Below, piece after piece: positions 37,189 through 46,379 of a stretch of DNA of 64,000 nucleotides; position 1 is the stretch's first letter; the number at the start of each line of letters is the position of its first letter. Below the pieces are notes generated by a model. It was not told the DNA's origin. It ran no database searches and saw nothing but the letters and a program-made list of their open reading frames with translations. Origin of the DNA: Myxococcota bacterium (GTDB lineage Bacteria; Myxococcota; XYA12-FULL-58-9; JALHOP01); the NCBI GenBank assembly GCA_022842935.1, contig JALHOP010000005.1:149297-213296 (forward strand), in the 5' to 3' direction. A program made the translations under genes and the position numbers.

Positions 37189-37574
37189 GCTTGAGCGCCC
37201 TGCGTCGTGAAGCCCCCGCCCCCCAGTGCTCGGATTGCAGCGCGCCGGTCGCCAAGGTCGAGCCTCAACACACGCCTGCGCAAGAGCTCGCTGGAAAGGT
37301 TGCCTACGCTGCTTACGCGACCAGCTGCATCGGCGGAGTAGCGATCGCAGGTAGCGCGCTCGTCTTTGTCGCGGGCCTCATCGCGACCGGCGTCATTGAC
37401 CACAAATATGGCACCAATACGTCGCAGTTCTTCCTGAGCAACGCGAAGACCTTCGAGTCGGCGATGACCGGGGGCGCGGTTTTCCTCGGTGCCTGCGCGG
37501 CAATCATGACGGCAAGCCTTGGAGCGTTTGGTATCTCCTCGCTCGCGGCGAAGCTTCGTCGCGCGAACGCTTAG
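37185..37574 (+). CDS. Unknown small protein with two membrane segments
   Basis: From ATG 37185, 129 aa; the frame is open and G/C-biased back to about 37095, so the true start may be upstream (GTG 37104) or in the preceding frame. N-terminus has a CxxC pair (PQCSDCSAP). Two hydrophobic segments follow: YAAYATSCIGGVAIAGSALV into FVAGLIATGVI, then AMTGGAVFLGACAAIMTASLGAFGI near the C-terminus, separated by a polar loop (DHKYGTNTSQFF). Layout resembles the 157-aa protein at 26612-27085. Not recognised. No sigma-28-like element was found upstream. Confidence 0.55.
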   Translation: MSLSALRREAPAPQCSDCSAPVAKVEPQHTPAQELAGKVAYAAYATSCIGGVAIAGSALVFVAGLIATGVIDHKYGTNTSQFFLSNAKTFESAMTGGAVFLGACAAIMTASLGAFGISSLAAKLRRANA

Positions 37575-37859
37575 ACCCCGAGTAGCCGTGCACGCGCGAG
37601 GCGTGCCGCACATTTCATTACCAGCTTGCTGCTTGACCAATGACCGCCCGGTCCTTAGAGCCTCGCTGATGGACGTCTTGTCCTTTGTCTGCGGGGGCCC
37701 TGTCCGCTGAAGCGCGCATCGCTATCGCCGGAGTCTCAATCGATGCGGCCGCCGGCTATTTCCAAGGCGCCACCGTGGCCTCGGGGTTTGGGGAGCAGGG
37801 CGCGCCGGCACGCCGAACCGGGCGCCGCGGTGAGCGCGACGCCCGGGTGCGTGTGCGCC

Positions 37860-38672
37860 TTACTTACCGGCGTTCTCGAAGCCGGGCAGCTCGTCGAGCT
37901 TCGGCATGAAGACGATCTCGACGCGACGATTTTGGGTCTTGTTTTCGACCGTATCGTTCGCTGCGAGCGGATCGAACTCGCCGTTGCCTGCGGCTGAGAT
38001 GTTTGCGGCTGGCACACCAGCCTGGACCATCAGCTTGGTCACCTCGACAGCGCGCTGCGTCGACAGCTCCCAGTTCGACGGGAAGCGCGCGGTCTTGATG
38101 GGGGCGCTATCGGTGTGACCCACGACCTGGAACTTGCGGTCTGGGAACTCTTTGATGGTCTGCGCGAGCTGCTCGATCGCGGCCTTGGCCTCTGGCTTGA
38201 TGAGGATGCCACCCGGCGGGAAGACGACGTCGCTCGACATCTGCACGACCATGCGACCGTTGCGGATCTTCACCTGCAGAGTGCCGGCGTCGATCATCTT
38301 GTTCAGCTTCTCCATGACCTTGCGGTACTCGGCGTTTCGCTGCTCGGCGCTGGCGCGCAGACGGCGGAGCTCTTCGACCTCTTTGGCCAAGGCCGCGCGC
38401 TCGTCACTGAGCGAGGTCTTGGCGGCGGTCAGTTCTTCGACGTTCTGGCCGAGCGCGGTGAGCTTCGATGCCATCTGGGCGTTCTGGTCGCGCGTTTTGA
38501 CCAGGTCCGCGTCGCAGAGGCCGCTCTTCTCCTGGCAGCCGGCGAGATCGTTTTTGAGCTGATCGCGCTCCTTGACCACTGCTTCGTGGGTGCCGCTACC
38601 AACGCAGGCGGTTGCAAGGACGGCAGCCAAGCCAAAAGCGCTGCCAGAAAGGACATTTGAACGGATCTTCAC
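37860..38672 (-). CDS. OmpA/MotB-domain lipoprotein
   Basis: GTG 38672 is chosen: GGGAGG lies five bases upstream and a signal peptide ending LATAC (Cys23) follows. 270 aa. Residues 30-130 form a coiled coil (KERDQLKNDLAGCQ through LAKEVEELRRLRASAEQRN). Residues about 150-262 are an OmpA-C/MotB peptidoglycan-binding domain: VVFPPGGILIKPEAKAAIEQL, VVGHTDSAPI, NWELSTQRAVEV and NRRVEIVF, with the Asp and Arg that grip diaminopimelate. It should tether the outer membrane to the wall. Divergent from the gene at 38789, with a 116-base gap. No partner gene in the same operon. Confidence 0.9.
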   Translation of the reverse strand: MKIRSNVLSGSAFGLAAVLATACVGSGTHEAVVKERDQLKNDLAGCQEKSGLCDADLVKTRDQNAQMASKLTALGQNVEELTAAKTSLSDERAALAKEVEELRRLRASAEQRNAEYRKVMEKLNKMIDAGTLQVKIRNGRMVVQMSSDVVFPPGGILIKPEAKAAIEQLAQTIKEFPDRKFQVVGHTDSAPIKTARFPSNWELSTQRAVEVTKLMVQAGVPAANISAAGNGEFDPLAANDTVENKTQNRRVEIVFMPKLDELPGFENAGK

Positions 38673-38726
38673 AGTGCCTCCCAATGGGGTTTGTCCGGCG
38701 TCAGTAACGAAGTTGCGAGAGGCGCG

Positions 38727-38752
38727 CAACTTCGACGGACCATTGCCGATAG
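38727..38752 (+). promoter_or_regulatory. Sigma-28-like promoter element upstream of the 38789 gene
   Basis: CAAC (38727-38730), 14 bases, GCCGATAG (38745-38752), 36 bases before the ATG. The -10 block matches the FliA/WhiG consensus in seven of eight positions. Confidence 0.55.
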
Positions 38753-38788
38753 TGAGATCAGAAAAGACGCAAACGGGAGAGTATCGCC

Positions 38789-39331
38789 ATGTCGGCTCTT
38801 GCACATGACACACGGAACGCAGAAGCGGCGCAGGCCATTGGGGCGACCCAAGCCCGCGCGGTCGACAACTACATGTCGTCGGTGTCGTCAGCCTCGCAGC
38901 TCGCTGATATCGGGGAGCTCGAAAAGGCAATGCGCCTCCTGCGCCGCAGCATCACGTCGGCCAAAAAGGCTGGTTGCATCCTCGACTACTCCGCCATCGA
39001 GCATCGCGCCCTCATCATGCAGCGCGAGGGTTACATCGCGGCTGTCGATCGCCAGCTCGAGCGCGCCGAACGACGGGCCGCCAAGGGCGAGCTCGCCGAA
39101 GTCGAATCGTCCGTCAACCTCATGGAAGAATACGCGGTGAAGGCACGGGAGTTGGGGGCGATCGTCGTCATCGACACCGCCCGTGTCGATGCGGCGCTAG
39201 CGAAAGCCCGCCAACTTGCCGGAGCTACAGCCGAGCGCGATCGCATTATCTCGGAGCACTTGAACAAGGTCGGTGAGGCTTTCTTGTCGCTCTACGAAGC
39301 GGCCAGCGGCGACGCTTCGGTCGACAAGTAG
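38789..39331 (+). CDS. Unknown all-helical soluble protein
   Basis: A 180-aa protein with a GGGAGA ribosome site eight bases before ATG 38789. No signal peptide. N-terminus MSALAHDTRNAEAAQAIGAT is polar/Ala-rich; from residue 40 the protein is one long helical array (GELEKAMRLLRRSITSAKKA, RQLERAERRAAKGELAEVES, ARVDAALAKARQLAGATAER), probably coiled-coil or TPR-like. No family recognised. It carries the upstream sigma-28-like element, so it may be a chaperone-like or structural member of the same set, as small helical chaperones often accompany effectors; that is inference. Confidence 0.7.
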   Translation: MSALAHDTRNAEAAQAIGATQARAVDNYMSSVSSASQLADIGELEKAMRLLRRSITSAKKAGCILDYSAIEHRALIMQREGYIAAVDRQLERAERRAAKGELAEVESSVNLMEEYAVKARELGAIVVIDTARVDAALAKARQLAGATAERDRIISEHLNKVGEAFLSLYEAASGDASVDK

Positions 39332-39354
39332 TTTGGTGCTATAGCGCCATTGTC

Positions 39355-40605
39355 GTGAGCGATAGCACCTTCCATCCTTTTCGCGCGGTGCCTCGCACCG
39401 GCGTAATCTTCGTGAGCGAGGAAGCCGCCAAGCGTGGCTTCCGCCCCGGTGATACGACTTGGAGCAATCTCGGCCAGGGTCAGCCCGAGAGCGGCCCCCT
39501 CGACGGGGCGCCTGATCGGCCCAGCGCACTGCCACTCCTCGCCGACGACTTCGAGTACGCTCCGGTCGGCGGTCTTCGCGCGCTGCGAGAGGCCGTCGCC
39601 AATCTGTACAACACGATCTACCGACCGAATGCGCGGTCGAAGTACACTGCCGAGAACGTCGCCATCGCGGGCGGTGGCCGCGTCGCCCTCACGCGCGTCT
39701 TGAGCGCGGTCGGCCAAGTCAACGTCGGCCACTTCTTGCCCGACTACACGGCGTACGAAGAGCTGCTCGACGTCTTTCGCGCCTTTCATCCTACCCCGAT
39801 CATGCTGGAACCGAAGGCTCAATACGTCTTTGGTGCGACCGAGCTCGAGCGCGAAATCATGGGCCGCGGTCTTGGCGCCGTGCTGCTGTCGAACCCCTGC
39901 AATCCCACGGGTCGCGTCATCGCTGGGCCCGCCTTAGCGGACTATGTTCGCGTGTCTCGGGAGACCGGATGCGCGCTCATCACCGACGAGTTCTACGGCA
40001 ACTACATCTATTCGGACGATGGCGCGACGCGGACCGTAAGCGCGGCCGAATTCGTCGACGATGTCGATCGCGATCCAGTCGTCATCTTGAACGGTCTCAC
40101 CAAGTGCTGGCGATTCCCCGGTTGGCGCGTGAGCTGGGTCGTCGGACCACGTCAGCTCATCGAGGCGGTCAACAGTGCAGGCAGCTTTCTCGACGGCGGG
40201 GGGGCTCGTCCGCTCCAGCGGGCGGCGATCGAGCTAGTCTCGCCAGACCGCTTCTTGCGCGAGACCGAGGTGGTGCAGAGGGTGTTCGGCGCCAAGCGCA
40301 CTCTCGTGCTCGAAGCGCTTGCTACGATGGGCGTTTCGGTCGAGGCCCCGCCTCAAGGCACGTTTTATGTGTGGGCGAGCCTGGCATCGTTGCCGGCTCC
40401 ACTATCGGACGGCATGGAGCTGTTCCGCCGCCTCCTGCAGCGTAACGTGATCGTCATCCCTGGGGAGTTCTTCGACGTGAATCCAGGCAAGCGCCGCAAT
40501 CGCCGACGTTTCCAGAACTACGTGCGTATCTCGTTCGGACCCGCGCGAGCCGAGGTCGAACGCGGGCTCTCGGCGCTTGCTGATCTCATTCGCGAGCATC
40601 GCTGA
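39355..40605 (+). CDS. PLP-dependent class I/II aminotransferase
   Basis: A 416-aa fold-type I aminotransferase from GTG 39355. Visible: LLSNPCNPTGRVI (substrate-binding Asn, 178-190), ITDEFYGNYIYSD with the PLP-contacting Asp211 and Tyr, and NGLTKCWRFPGWRVSW with the Schiff-base Lys250 and the phosphate-binding Arg. The C-terminus has YVRISFGPARAEVERGL, where the carboxylate-binding Arg is found. This is the aspartate/aromatic aminotransferase superfamily; the exact amino acid cannot be read from sequence. Three bases separate its stop from the trehalase start, so the two are probably co-transcribed, although no metabolic link is obvious. Confidence 0.87.
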   Translation: MSDSTFHPFRAVPRTGVIFVSEEAAKRGFRPGDTTWSNLGQGQPESGPLDGAPDRPSALPLLADDFEYAPVGGLRALREAVANLYNTIYRPNARSKYTAENVAIAGGGRVALTRVLSAVGQVNVGHFLPDYTAYEELLDVFRAFHPTPIMLEPKAQYVFGATELEREIMGRGLGAVLLSNPCNPTGRVIAGPALADYVRVSRETGCALITDEFYGNYIYSDDGATRTVSAAEFVDDVDRDPVVILNGLTKCWRFPGWRVSWVVGPRQLIEAVNSAGSFLDGGGARPLQRAAIELVSPDRFLRETEVVQRVFGAKRTLVLEALATMGVSVEAPPQGTFYVWASLASLPAPLSDGMELFRRLLQRNVIVIPGEFFDVNPGKRRNRRRFQNYVRISFGPARAEVERGLSALADLIREHR

Positions 40606-40608
40606 GCT

Positions 40609-42198
40609 ATGATTCGCAAGGTCGCGGCATTCCTGCTCGTCCTTCAGGTGGCTTGCGCAGCCAGTATGCGTCAGGCGCTCAATGCCGACGCAGAATCGGC
40701 AGCCGCGCCCATCATGAGCTACATCAAAGACGGCTGGCGTACGCTGACGCGGACGCACAAGGATATTCTCGCCGCCGCCGAGGACCCGAAGCTCGCCCGC
40801 GGTGCGCCCTGGCTCGTCTACGCACCCGAGAGTGATGTCGAGGCGGCTGGCAACTTGGTGCGGGCGGCGCTGGGGGAGAAGAGCGGGCAGGTCGAAGTTC
40901 GGGCGCTGACCGACGCGATCACCGAGCCTGGTCTCTTGTATCTGCCGAACGCGTACGTCGTTCCTGGAGGACGCTTCAACGAGATGTATGGCTGGGACAG
41001 CTACTTCATCTTGCTGGGCTTGTTGCGCGACAACGAGGTCGACCTAGCGCGTGGCATGGTCGAGAACTTCGTTTATCAGATCGAGCACTACGGGACGATC
41101 CTCAACGCGAACCGTACGTATTATCTGACGCGCTCCCAGCCGCCGTTCCTCACGCGCATGGTCCTTGAGGTCTACGCGCGCACGCAGGACCGGGTGTGGC
41201 TCGCGGCGACGATGCCGGCGATCCAGAAGTACTACGACTTCTGGACCTCACCGCCGCACGCGCTGCCGGGTCTCGGTTTGTCCCGGTACTACGACCGCGG
41301 CAGCGGACCGGCGCCCGAGGTCGTGTCGGGTGAGATCGAAGACGGCCTGTCGCACTATGACCGCGTTCGCAGCGCGTACAAGGCTCATCCGGAGCTTGTC
41401 GAAGGGTACCTTCTTGCCGACATGTACGATGCGGCCACCGACACGCTGCTACCGGAGTTCTACGTCGGTGACCGTTCGATGCGCGAGTCGGGCTTCGACC
41501 CTTCTGGTCGATTCGGCACGTTCAACGTCGGAGTCACGCGCTACGCGCCTGTGTGTCTGAACGCGCTCTTGTGGCAAATGGAGCGTGACACGGCCGACAT
41601 CGCGGAGATCGTCGGCGCCGATCCAACGCCATGGCGCACGCTTGCAGACCAGCGACGTGCCGCCATCGATGCTGTCTTGTGGGACGAAGGACGTGGGCTT
41701 TACCTGGACGCCGACATCGGCACGGGACAGCGGCGCGATTACCCATTTGCGACGACGTTTTTCCCGCTTTGGGCGGGCGTCGCCAGCCAAGCGCAAGCCG
41801 ACAGGGTCGTCGAGAATCTCCGGATCTTCGAACGGCCGGGAGGCGTCGTCACGAGCCCGCAGCGTACCGGCGCGCAATGGGACGCGCCTTTTGGCTGGGC
41901 GCCACTGCAAATCGTCGCCATCGAGGGTCTAAGGCGCTACGGGTACATCGCCGAAGCCGACCGTTTGAGCATCGCGTTCCTGTCGCTCGTCCTGCAGGAG
42001 TTCGAAGAGCACGAGGCGATCTTCGAGAAGTACGACGTCGAAGCCCGCGACTCAGCCGTCGCCGCTAACGTGAAGTTTGGTTACAGCGCCAATGTCATCG
42101 GCTTCGGCTGGACGAACGCCGCTTGGACCACGCTTTGGGACAAGCTGAGCTTCGGGGCCAAGCGCAAGGTGATCGCTGCGGCTGCCCCCGCGAACTAG
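40609..42198 (+). CDS. treA: Periplasmic trehalase (GH37)
   Basis: A 529-aa exported enzyme; signal peptide residues 1-18 (FLLVLQVACAAS; Cys16 could be lipidated). Both trehalase signatures are present: PGGRFNEMYGWDSYF (about 120-134) and QWDAPFGWAP (about 423-432). The catalytic acid lies in ESGFDPSGRF and the base in the C-terminal EKYDVE segment; GFGWTNA near the end is also conserved. Hydrolyses trehalose to two glucose, letting the cell use external trehalose. Follows the aminotransferase by three bases; tRNA-Glu begins 54 bases downstream. Confidence 0.93.
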   Translation: MIRKVAAFLLVLQVACAASMRQALNADAESAAAPIMSYIKDGWRTLTRTHKDILAAAEDPKLARGAPWLVYAPESDVEAAGNLVRAALGEKSGQVEVRALTDAITEPGLLYLPNAYVVPGGRFNEMYGWDSYFILLGLLRDNEVDLARGMVENFVYQIEHYGTILNANRTYYLTRSQPPFLTRMVLEVYARTQDRVWLAATMPAIQKYYDFWTSPPHALPGLGLSRYYDRGSGPAPEVVSGEIEDGLSHYDRVRSAYKAHPELVEGYLLADMYDAATDTLLPEFYVGDRSMRESGFDPSGRFGTFNVGVTRYAPVCLNALLWQMERDTADIAEIVGADPTPWRTLADQRRAAIDAVLWDEGRGLYLDADIGTGQRRDYPFATTFFPLWAGVASQAQADRVVENLRIFERPGGVVTSPQRTGAQWDAPFGWAPLQIVAIEGLRRYGYIAEADRLSIAFLSLVLQEFEEHEAIFEKYDVEARDSAVAANVKFGYSANVIGFGWTNAAWTTLWDKLSFGAKRKVIAAAAPAN

Positions 42199-42252
42199 CG
42201 TTTTTGGATTTACAGGTCTCATCAGGGATGTTAGCTAGCCGGCTCCTTTTGA

Positions 42253-42325
42253 GGCCCCATCGTCTAGCGGTCTAGGACGTCGCCCTCTCACGGCGAAAAC
42301 ACGGGTTCGATTCCCGTTGGGGTCA
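42253..42325 (+). tRNA. tRNA-Glu (anticodon CUC)
   Basis: A 73-base cloverleaf. Acceptor stem GGCCCCA / TGGGGTC (one G-T pair) with discriminator A at 42325; anticodon stem TCGCC / GGCGA with loop CTCTCAC, anticodon CTC at 42287-42289; T-loop GTTCGATTC. CCA is not encoded. Reads GAG, the major Glu codon in this genome. The base composition drops just after it. Confidence 0.95.
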
Positions 42326-42361
42326 CTTCGAAAGCTGGGGTTCCGGTTCTTCGGTTCCTCT

Positions 42362-42390
42362 CACTTCGCGGTGGGTTCTTCCCCGAAGTG
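42362..42390 (+). repeat. Inverted repeat downstream of tRNA-Glu
   Basis: CACTTCG at 42362-42368 and CGAAGTG at 42384-42390, a seven-base stem with a 15-base loop that can be extended by two pairs across a mismatch. No T-run follows. It may help end the tRNA transcript. The rest of 42326-42539 shows no gene. Confidence 0.3.
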
Positions 42391-42539
42391 CTCTTACGCG
42401 CAGGCGTTTAGTGGCCGCAGCCGGTGTCTTGCGTGAGCCACGGATATGCACTGCTTCGCAGCGACGACGGGTTCGCGACGTAGCCGCTTCGGTGCTCGGT
42501 GGACATCTCAAGACCGGTTTGTTGAGCGATCTGTCGGCC

Positions 42540-43109
42540 TCAATGACCGCGCCGCGACGTGGCTGCGACTCGCTGCAGCTCAAGCAGCCTGTCGTCCTCA
42601 AAACTGAGCTTCTCGATGACATCCATCAAGAAGGTTCCAAGTGCCTTATCTCCGTACTCGAGTTCGATGTCGGCGAAATACACGAGGTCCTGAAACTTTG
42701 CGACCTGGCTCGCTGTGGCAATCTCTCTTGGAGAACCGATGTATTTATTCAACTTCTCGGATGCGAGGTGAGCTTGTCCGTCATAAAAGTCACCGATCGC
42801 TCCGCTGAAGAGGCTGCGTTTGAACTCCGCCTTTAGCCGGCCTTTCTCATCCAAAGCGGATGAGTCGAAGGCAAAGAAGTATTTCTCGCGGGCAATGGCG
42901 CGAGCATCCGCACGGAAAGACACGTTTTGACTTTCGAGAATACTCTGCATCTCTTCCATTGGGCTGAACTTCAATCGCAGGAACTGAGCGCGGGGAAGGC
43001 ATTCCTCAAGGTTCTTCTGATACTCATTCCAATACGCTCGAAACGAAACCGTTGCTTCGCCTTGGAGCAGCTGACGAAAGTACTCCAAATGATAGCGGGG
43101 CGTCATCAA
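42540..43109 (-). CDS. Unknown protein coupled to di-haem cytochrome lipoprotein
   Basis: A 189-aa soluble protein, not recognised. Lys/Phe/Tyr-rich and helical (YHLEYFRQLLQGEATVSFRA, AQFLRLKFSPMEEMQSILES, YFFAFDSSALDEKGRLKAEF). No signal peptide. Base composition and codon use are visibly lower in GC than neighbours, like the partner gene. The ATG overlaps the stop of that gene by four bases (ATGA), so it is translated after the cytochrome. A cytoplasmic maturation or regulatory role is possible; there is no motif to prove it. It ends 214 bases from tRNA-Glu. Confidence 0.65.
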   Translation of the reverse strand: MMTPRYHLEYFRQLLQGEATVSFRAYWNEYQKNLEECLPRAQFLRLKFSPMEEMQSILESQNVSFRADARAIAREKYFFAFDSSALDEKGRLKAEFKRSLFSGAIGDFYDGQAHLASEKLNKYIGSPREIATASQVAKFQDLVYFADIELEYGDKALGTFLMDVIEKLSFEDDRLLELQRVAATSRRGH

Positions 43110-46100
43110 CCGCCAGTCGGCTTATACGTCATCGGAAGCACGCCTTGATGTAAGTAGGCGCCCGAATCCAACCAATTCTTGATGATGCGCACGTGATTTG
43201 GGTTCAAGTTCTTGTGCGGATCATCGCTTCCGTTGGGGCCGTAGTCCAAGTCACCCGCCACGGATGTATCCGTGCGGCCGTCCATCCTTTGACCCGCAGC
43301 CTTCCAATAGAACAGGCTCTCGAGCGCGAATCCCATGTGCATGTATCGCGATAGCCGGGGAATCTCCCAGTCGCCACCGCCAGACGGCTGTTCATTCGTG
43401 ATCTTGTTCCACAAGGCGGTGGGCATGTAGGCGGACTGCTCGTGACTCGCGGCGACTTCGGCAAAGAAGTTGGAGCTCGTACCCATTTCACGCAAATCAA
43501 GAACGCTGCCGGCGCCGTGACAACTCACGCAGCTCGCGTTCATGATGGGTACGATGTGCTTGAAGTACTCGTACACTTGCCCCTCGTTGGACGCGGCGGT
43601 TACGGCCCCAACGTTGTCGACAGTCACTTGTGTCTGAAGTTCACCGTTCCAGATCTCTTTGAAGCCTCCGGTTGCAGAGATCAGTGTGACAGCTGAGCTC
43701 TGATTGCCGAAATGATTGTTGAGCTCGATGCCTGACGCGCTGGTGTCAAACGCGGGTCCTGGCGCACCGCTATGCAAGTGGCAGCCCGTGCAGGTGCGTA
43801 CTTCGCCCTGGCGCAGCGACTGCGGTACTTGATCGCGCAGCACGACTTCCCCGTCTGCGGTTACTCCGGCCATCACATATGGCGTTTCGCATGGCAGCTC
43901 GGCGACAAACGAACGATCAGCCGCGAGCGGCGCATCGCCTAGAAGTCGCAGCCGATTGCCAGCCATAGACTTCAAGAAGTTAGGTTGGCCGGAGTCCGCG
44001 TACTCAGGCGAACGGTGCAAGGAACTCTCGTCGTTCGGCAAAACCTCCCAAAACCGGATGGCGGCTACCTGGTCGAGCTCGATAGCGCGCGCCTTGCACC
44101 CCTGCACGGCGCAGTCTCTCGAAGATAATCCCTTGCCGTTGAACGAGTAACTCGAAAGCGGCTCGACTTCAGCTTCCATGGAAGACGACCCGATGTAGCA
44201 CTTCCCATTCGGTGAAAGTCGATGCCGAGAGAATCGGGGCTTGGGTATGCCGTAGACAAAACTATAGGGCTCGGCAACGCGCGGCATGAATTCATGATAA
44301 TTGGGGTCGTCGGCAATCTTCAGCATGTTCGGCGCGGCCGCGGGAAAAGCGGTCGTTCGGTAGATACCGCCATCGCACGTGTTGTCGGCGTATGCACTCC
44401 GAGCCGAGTCCGGCCGCATGCATGCGTTGCCTCTGAGCCAAGTGACCAAGAAGTGATTGCCGGGCAATGCTACAGCGTCGCGCGTTGCGCCAACGGCGTC
44501 ATTGGTGTCGCTGTTGTTGCCGAACGTAAACGCGCTCTTGATGAATTGCGGCATGAAGGGCTCCGCCGGCGAAGCGATATAGCGCCCTTCGACTCCGGTA
44601 GGTTCGCGTTGAAAGCATCGCGTCATGCCGCCGCCCATATTGTTGCCACGATAATAGTCGGTCGCGCACAGCCATCGTTTATCCGCTGATTCGGTGAGAA
44701 AATGGAGTCCTACCGAACTATGGGCGTTGCTGTTCGAGTCGACCCAGTACTTGCCATGGCGGCCATAGTCAGCATGGAAGGTCCCGCCTTTTGAGTCGAC
44801 GGAGGCCAACCAAGACTCGTTCTCGGGCGATGCCCCGCTGCGCGTCGCCCCGTTGTTTCTTCTGTAGGCGCCCATGTGACTGAGCGACCAGGTGGTCAGC
44901 AGCACGCGTCCATCGCTCATCGTGAAAGGATGCAATACGCCGTCGCGATCGTGGACGCCGACGCGTCGCGCATTCTTGGCATCGTTGTCGGCAATGTAGA
45001 GTTGAAGAAGATGCTGGTTGAATGCATCGGCCGGTCGACTCGAGAAAAGCAACGACGATGGCAATTCGCGGGCGCGGTTGGAGGTGAACATGATGCGATC
45101 GGTGTCGGCGGGATTCGATTCATCCCACGGGATGTACACAGGCGCCGTGTCGAAGTCCCCGAGTGCGCGATAGTCGAGAGCGCGAACAGTGAAGTTAGTC
45201 AGATCCGCTTCAAACAGCTGTGCGCCGATCGGGCTCGATGACTTTTTGGTCATGACGGCCGAACCGTTCGCGAAAGTCTGATTCTCGTAGTTGGAGTTTG
45301 CGAAAGCGGAGTAGAGAACGCTGAAGACGACTTTCCGGCCGTCGAACGAAACAGTCGGGTCCATCGGCAAACACGGTAGTGGACCAACTTGTGCGGGAGA
45401 GCCCGCGACAATCGGTACATGGGTCTGATTGATGCAGTCGAACAGGACGGTTTCGCTGCCGCTGCGGTCGCGATAGACCAGCTGCCCTGGGCCCGACATT
45501 CCTGAAACCCAGTGCGAAATTTCGGGAAACCGGTCGAACTGTCCGCTTATTGCGACGCTCGGCGCTGCGCCGTCAGCTTGGGTTGTGCCGCCCACCGTTC
45601 GCGGGATGCGCACGTAGACCACAGCAAACGTGTCGTTGAACGGCTGGGTCGCGAAGACACCGTCATTGACCGGCTGCGGCTCGACGACATGAATCGACGT
45701 CGGATTCGAGGTAATCGTCGTACGTGAGGTGTACGAAAAAACAACACCCTCAACGGTCCCGACAGCTGCGCTGCCGACCGACAAAACTCCATCGCCGGTC
45801 AGTTGCATTCCGGGTGGTAAAGAGGCGCTCGAGGGGCCAACCGAGAAGGATCCCCCGGGCTCCGTTCCTGGTGGCAAGAACTGCCCGATACTCACGGTGC
45901 CGCTGCTTCCCGCTGTAAATGACAGCGGGGGCATGTTCCAGGTGGGGAGGGTGCTGTCGGTGCAGCTCAGATAGCGAGAGGCCGCGGGCGAGGGGACGAA
46001 AGTGCGTGTGGCCGCCTCACACGTCGCGGTCGTTCTAGCTGCGCTACATTCTGCTTCCGTGCCGCGCGCCAGCGTGTAGTAGGCGTACGTGGTGCCCGCT

Positions 46101-46267
46101 GCAACGGACTGATTCGTATCGGGATGCAAACACTGCGCGTCGCTCGCAGACTGAAAGCCGCCCCATCCGACCTGGCCGACGCACCCTTGAACGATCAGGA
46201 CGGAGACCACGCCGAACAGCATCGAACCGGAGACTTGCCCATTCTTTCGACCCGGAATCGTCCGCAT
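43106..46267 (-). CDS. Di-haem c-type cytochrome lipoprotein (hydrazine synthase alpha-like architecture)
   Basis: ATG 46267 has an AGGAGG ribosome site; 1,053 aa. Signal peptide ends VQGC (lipobox). Residues about 90-200 resemble a putative Ig-like surface domain (GSFSVGPSSASLPPGM). Residues about 260-800 form a beta-propeller-like section (PTVSFDGRKVVFSVLYSAF; DRIMFTSNRARELP) of the PD40/TolB type. C-type haem motifs are CTGCH at 826-830 and CVSCH at 913-917, with candidate sixth ligands in HRSPEY and MHMGFAL. The order propeller then two CxxCH haem sites resembles the HzsA-like cytochromes often seen outside anammox bacteria. Probably an outer-surface or periplasmic electron carrier. Confidence 0.7.
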   Translation of the reverse strand: MRTIPGRKNGQVSGSMLFGVVSVLIVQGCVGQVGWGGFQSASDAQCLHPDTNQSVAAGTTYAYYTLARGTEAECSAARTTATCEAATRTFVPSPAASRYLSCTDSTLPTWNMPPLSFTAGSSGTVSIGQFLPPGTEPGGSFSVGPSSASLPPGMQLTGDGVLSVGSAAVGTVEGVVFSYTSRTTITSNPTSIHVVEPQPVNDGVFATQPFNDTFAVVYVRIPRTVGGTTQADGAAPSVAISGQFDRFPEISHWVSGMSGPGQLVYRDRSGSETVLFDCINQTHVPIVAGSPAQVGPLPCLPMDPTVSFDGRKVVFSVLYSAFANSNYENQTFANGSAVMTKKSSSPIGAQLFEADLTNFTVRALDYRALGDFDTAPVYIPWDESNPADTDRIMFTSNRARELPSSLLFSSRPADAFNQHLLQLYIADNDAKNARRVGVHDRDGVLHPFTMSDGRVLLTTWSLSHMGAYRRNNGATRSGASPENESWLASVDSKGGTFHADYGRHGKYWVDSNSNAHSSVGLHFLTESADKRWLCATDYYRGNNMGGGMTRCFQREPTGVEGRYIASPAEPFMPQFIKSAFTFGNNSDTNDAVGATRDAVALPGNHFLVTWLRGNACMRPDSARSAYADNTCDGGIYRTTAFPAAAPNMLKIADDPNYHEFMPRVAEPYSFVYGIPKPRFSRHRLSPNGKCYIGSSSMEAEVEPLSSYSFNGKGLSSRDCAVQGCKARAIELDQVAAIRFWEVLPNDESSLHRSPEYADSGQPNFLKSMAGNRLRLLGDAPLAADRSFVAELPCETPYVMAGVTADGEVVLRDQVPQSLRQGEVRTCTGCHLHSGAPGPAFDTSASGIELNNHFGNQSSAVTLISATGGFKEIWNGELQTQVTVDNVGAVTAASNEGQVYEYFKHIVPIMNASCVSCHGAGSVLDLREMGTSSNFFAEVAASHEQSAYMPTALWNKITNEQPSGGGDWEIPRLSRYMHMGFALESLFYWKAAGQRMDGRTDTSVAGDLDYGPNGSDDPHKNLNPNHVRIIKNWLDSGAYLHQGVLPMTYKPTGG

Positions 46268-46379
46268 GAAGCCTCCTGGGTGCCGCATCGGCCAAGAACG
46301 TTGATGGTAGCACGTTGTCGTTCGGAAACGATTGGGACGTTTTCCTTCTAGGCTCCGATCAAATCACGCTCAGGTTGAG

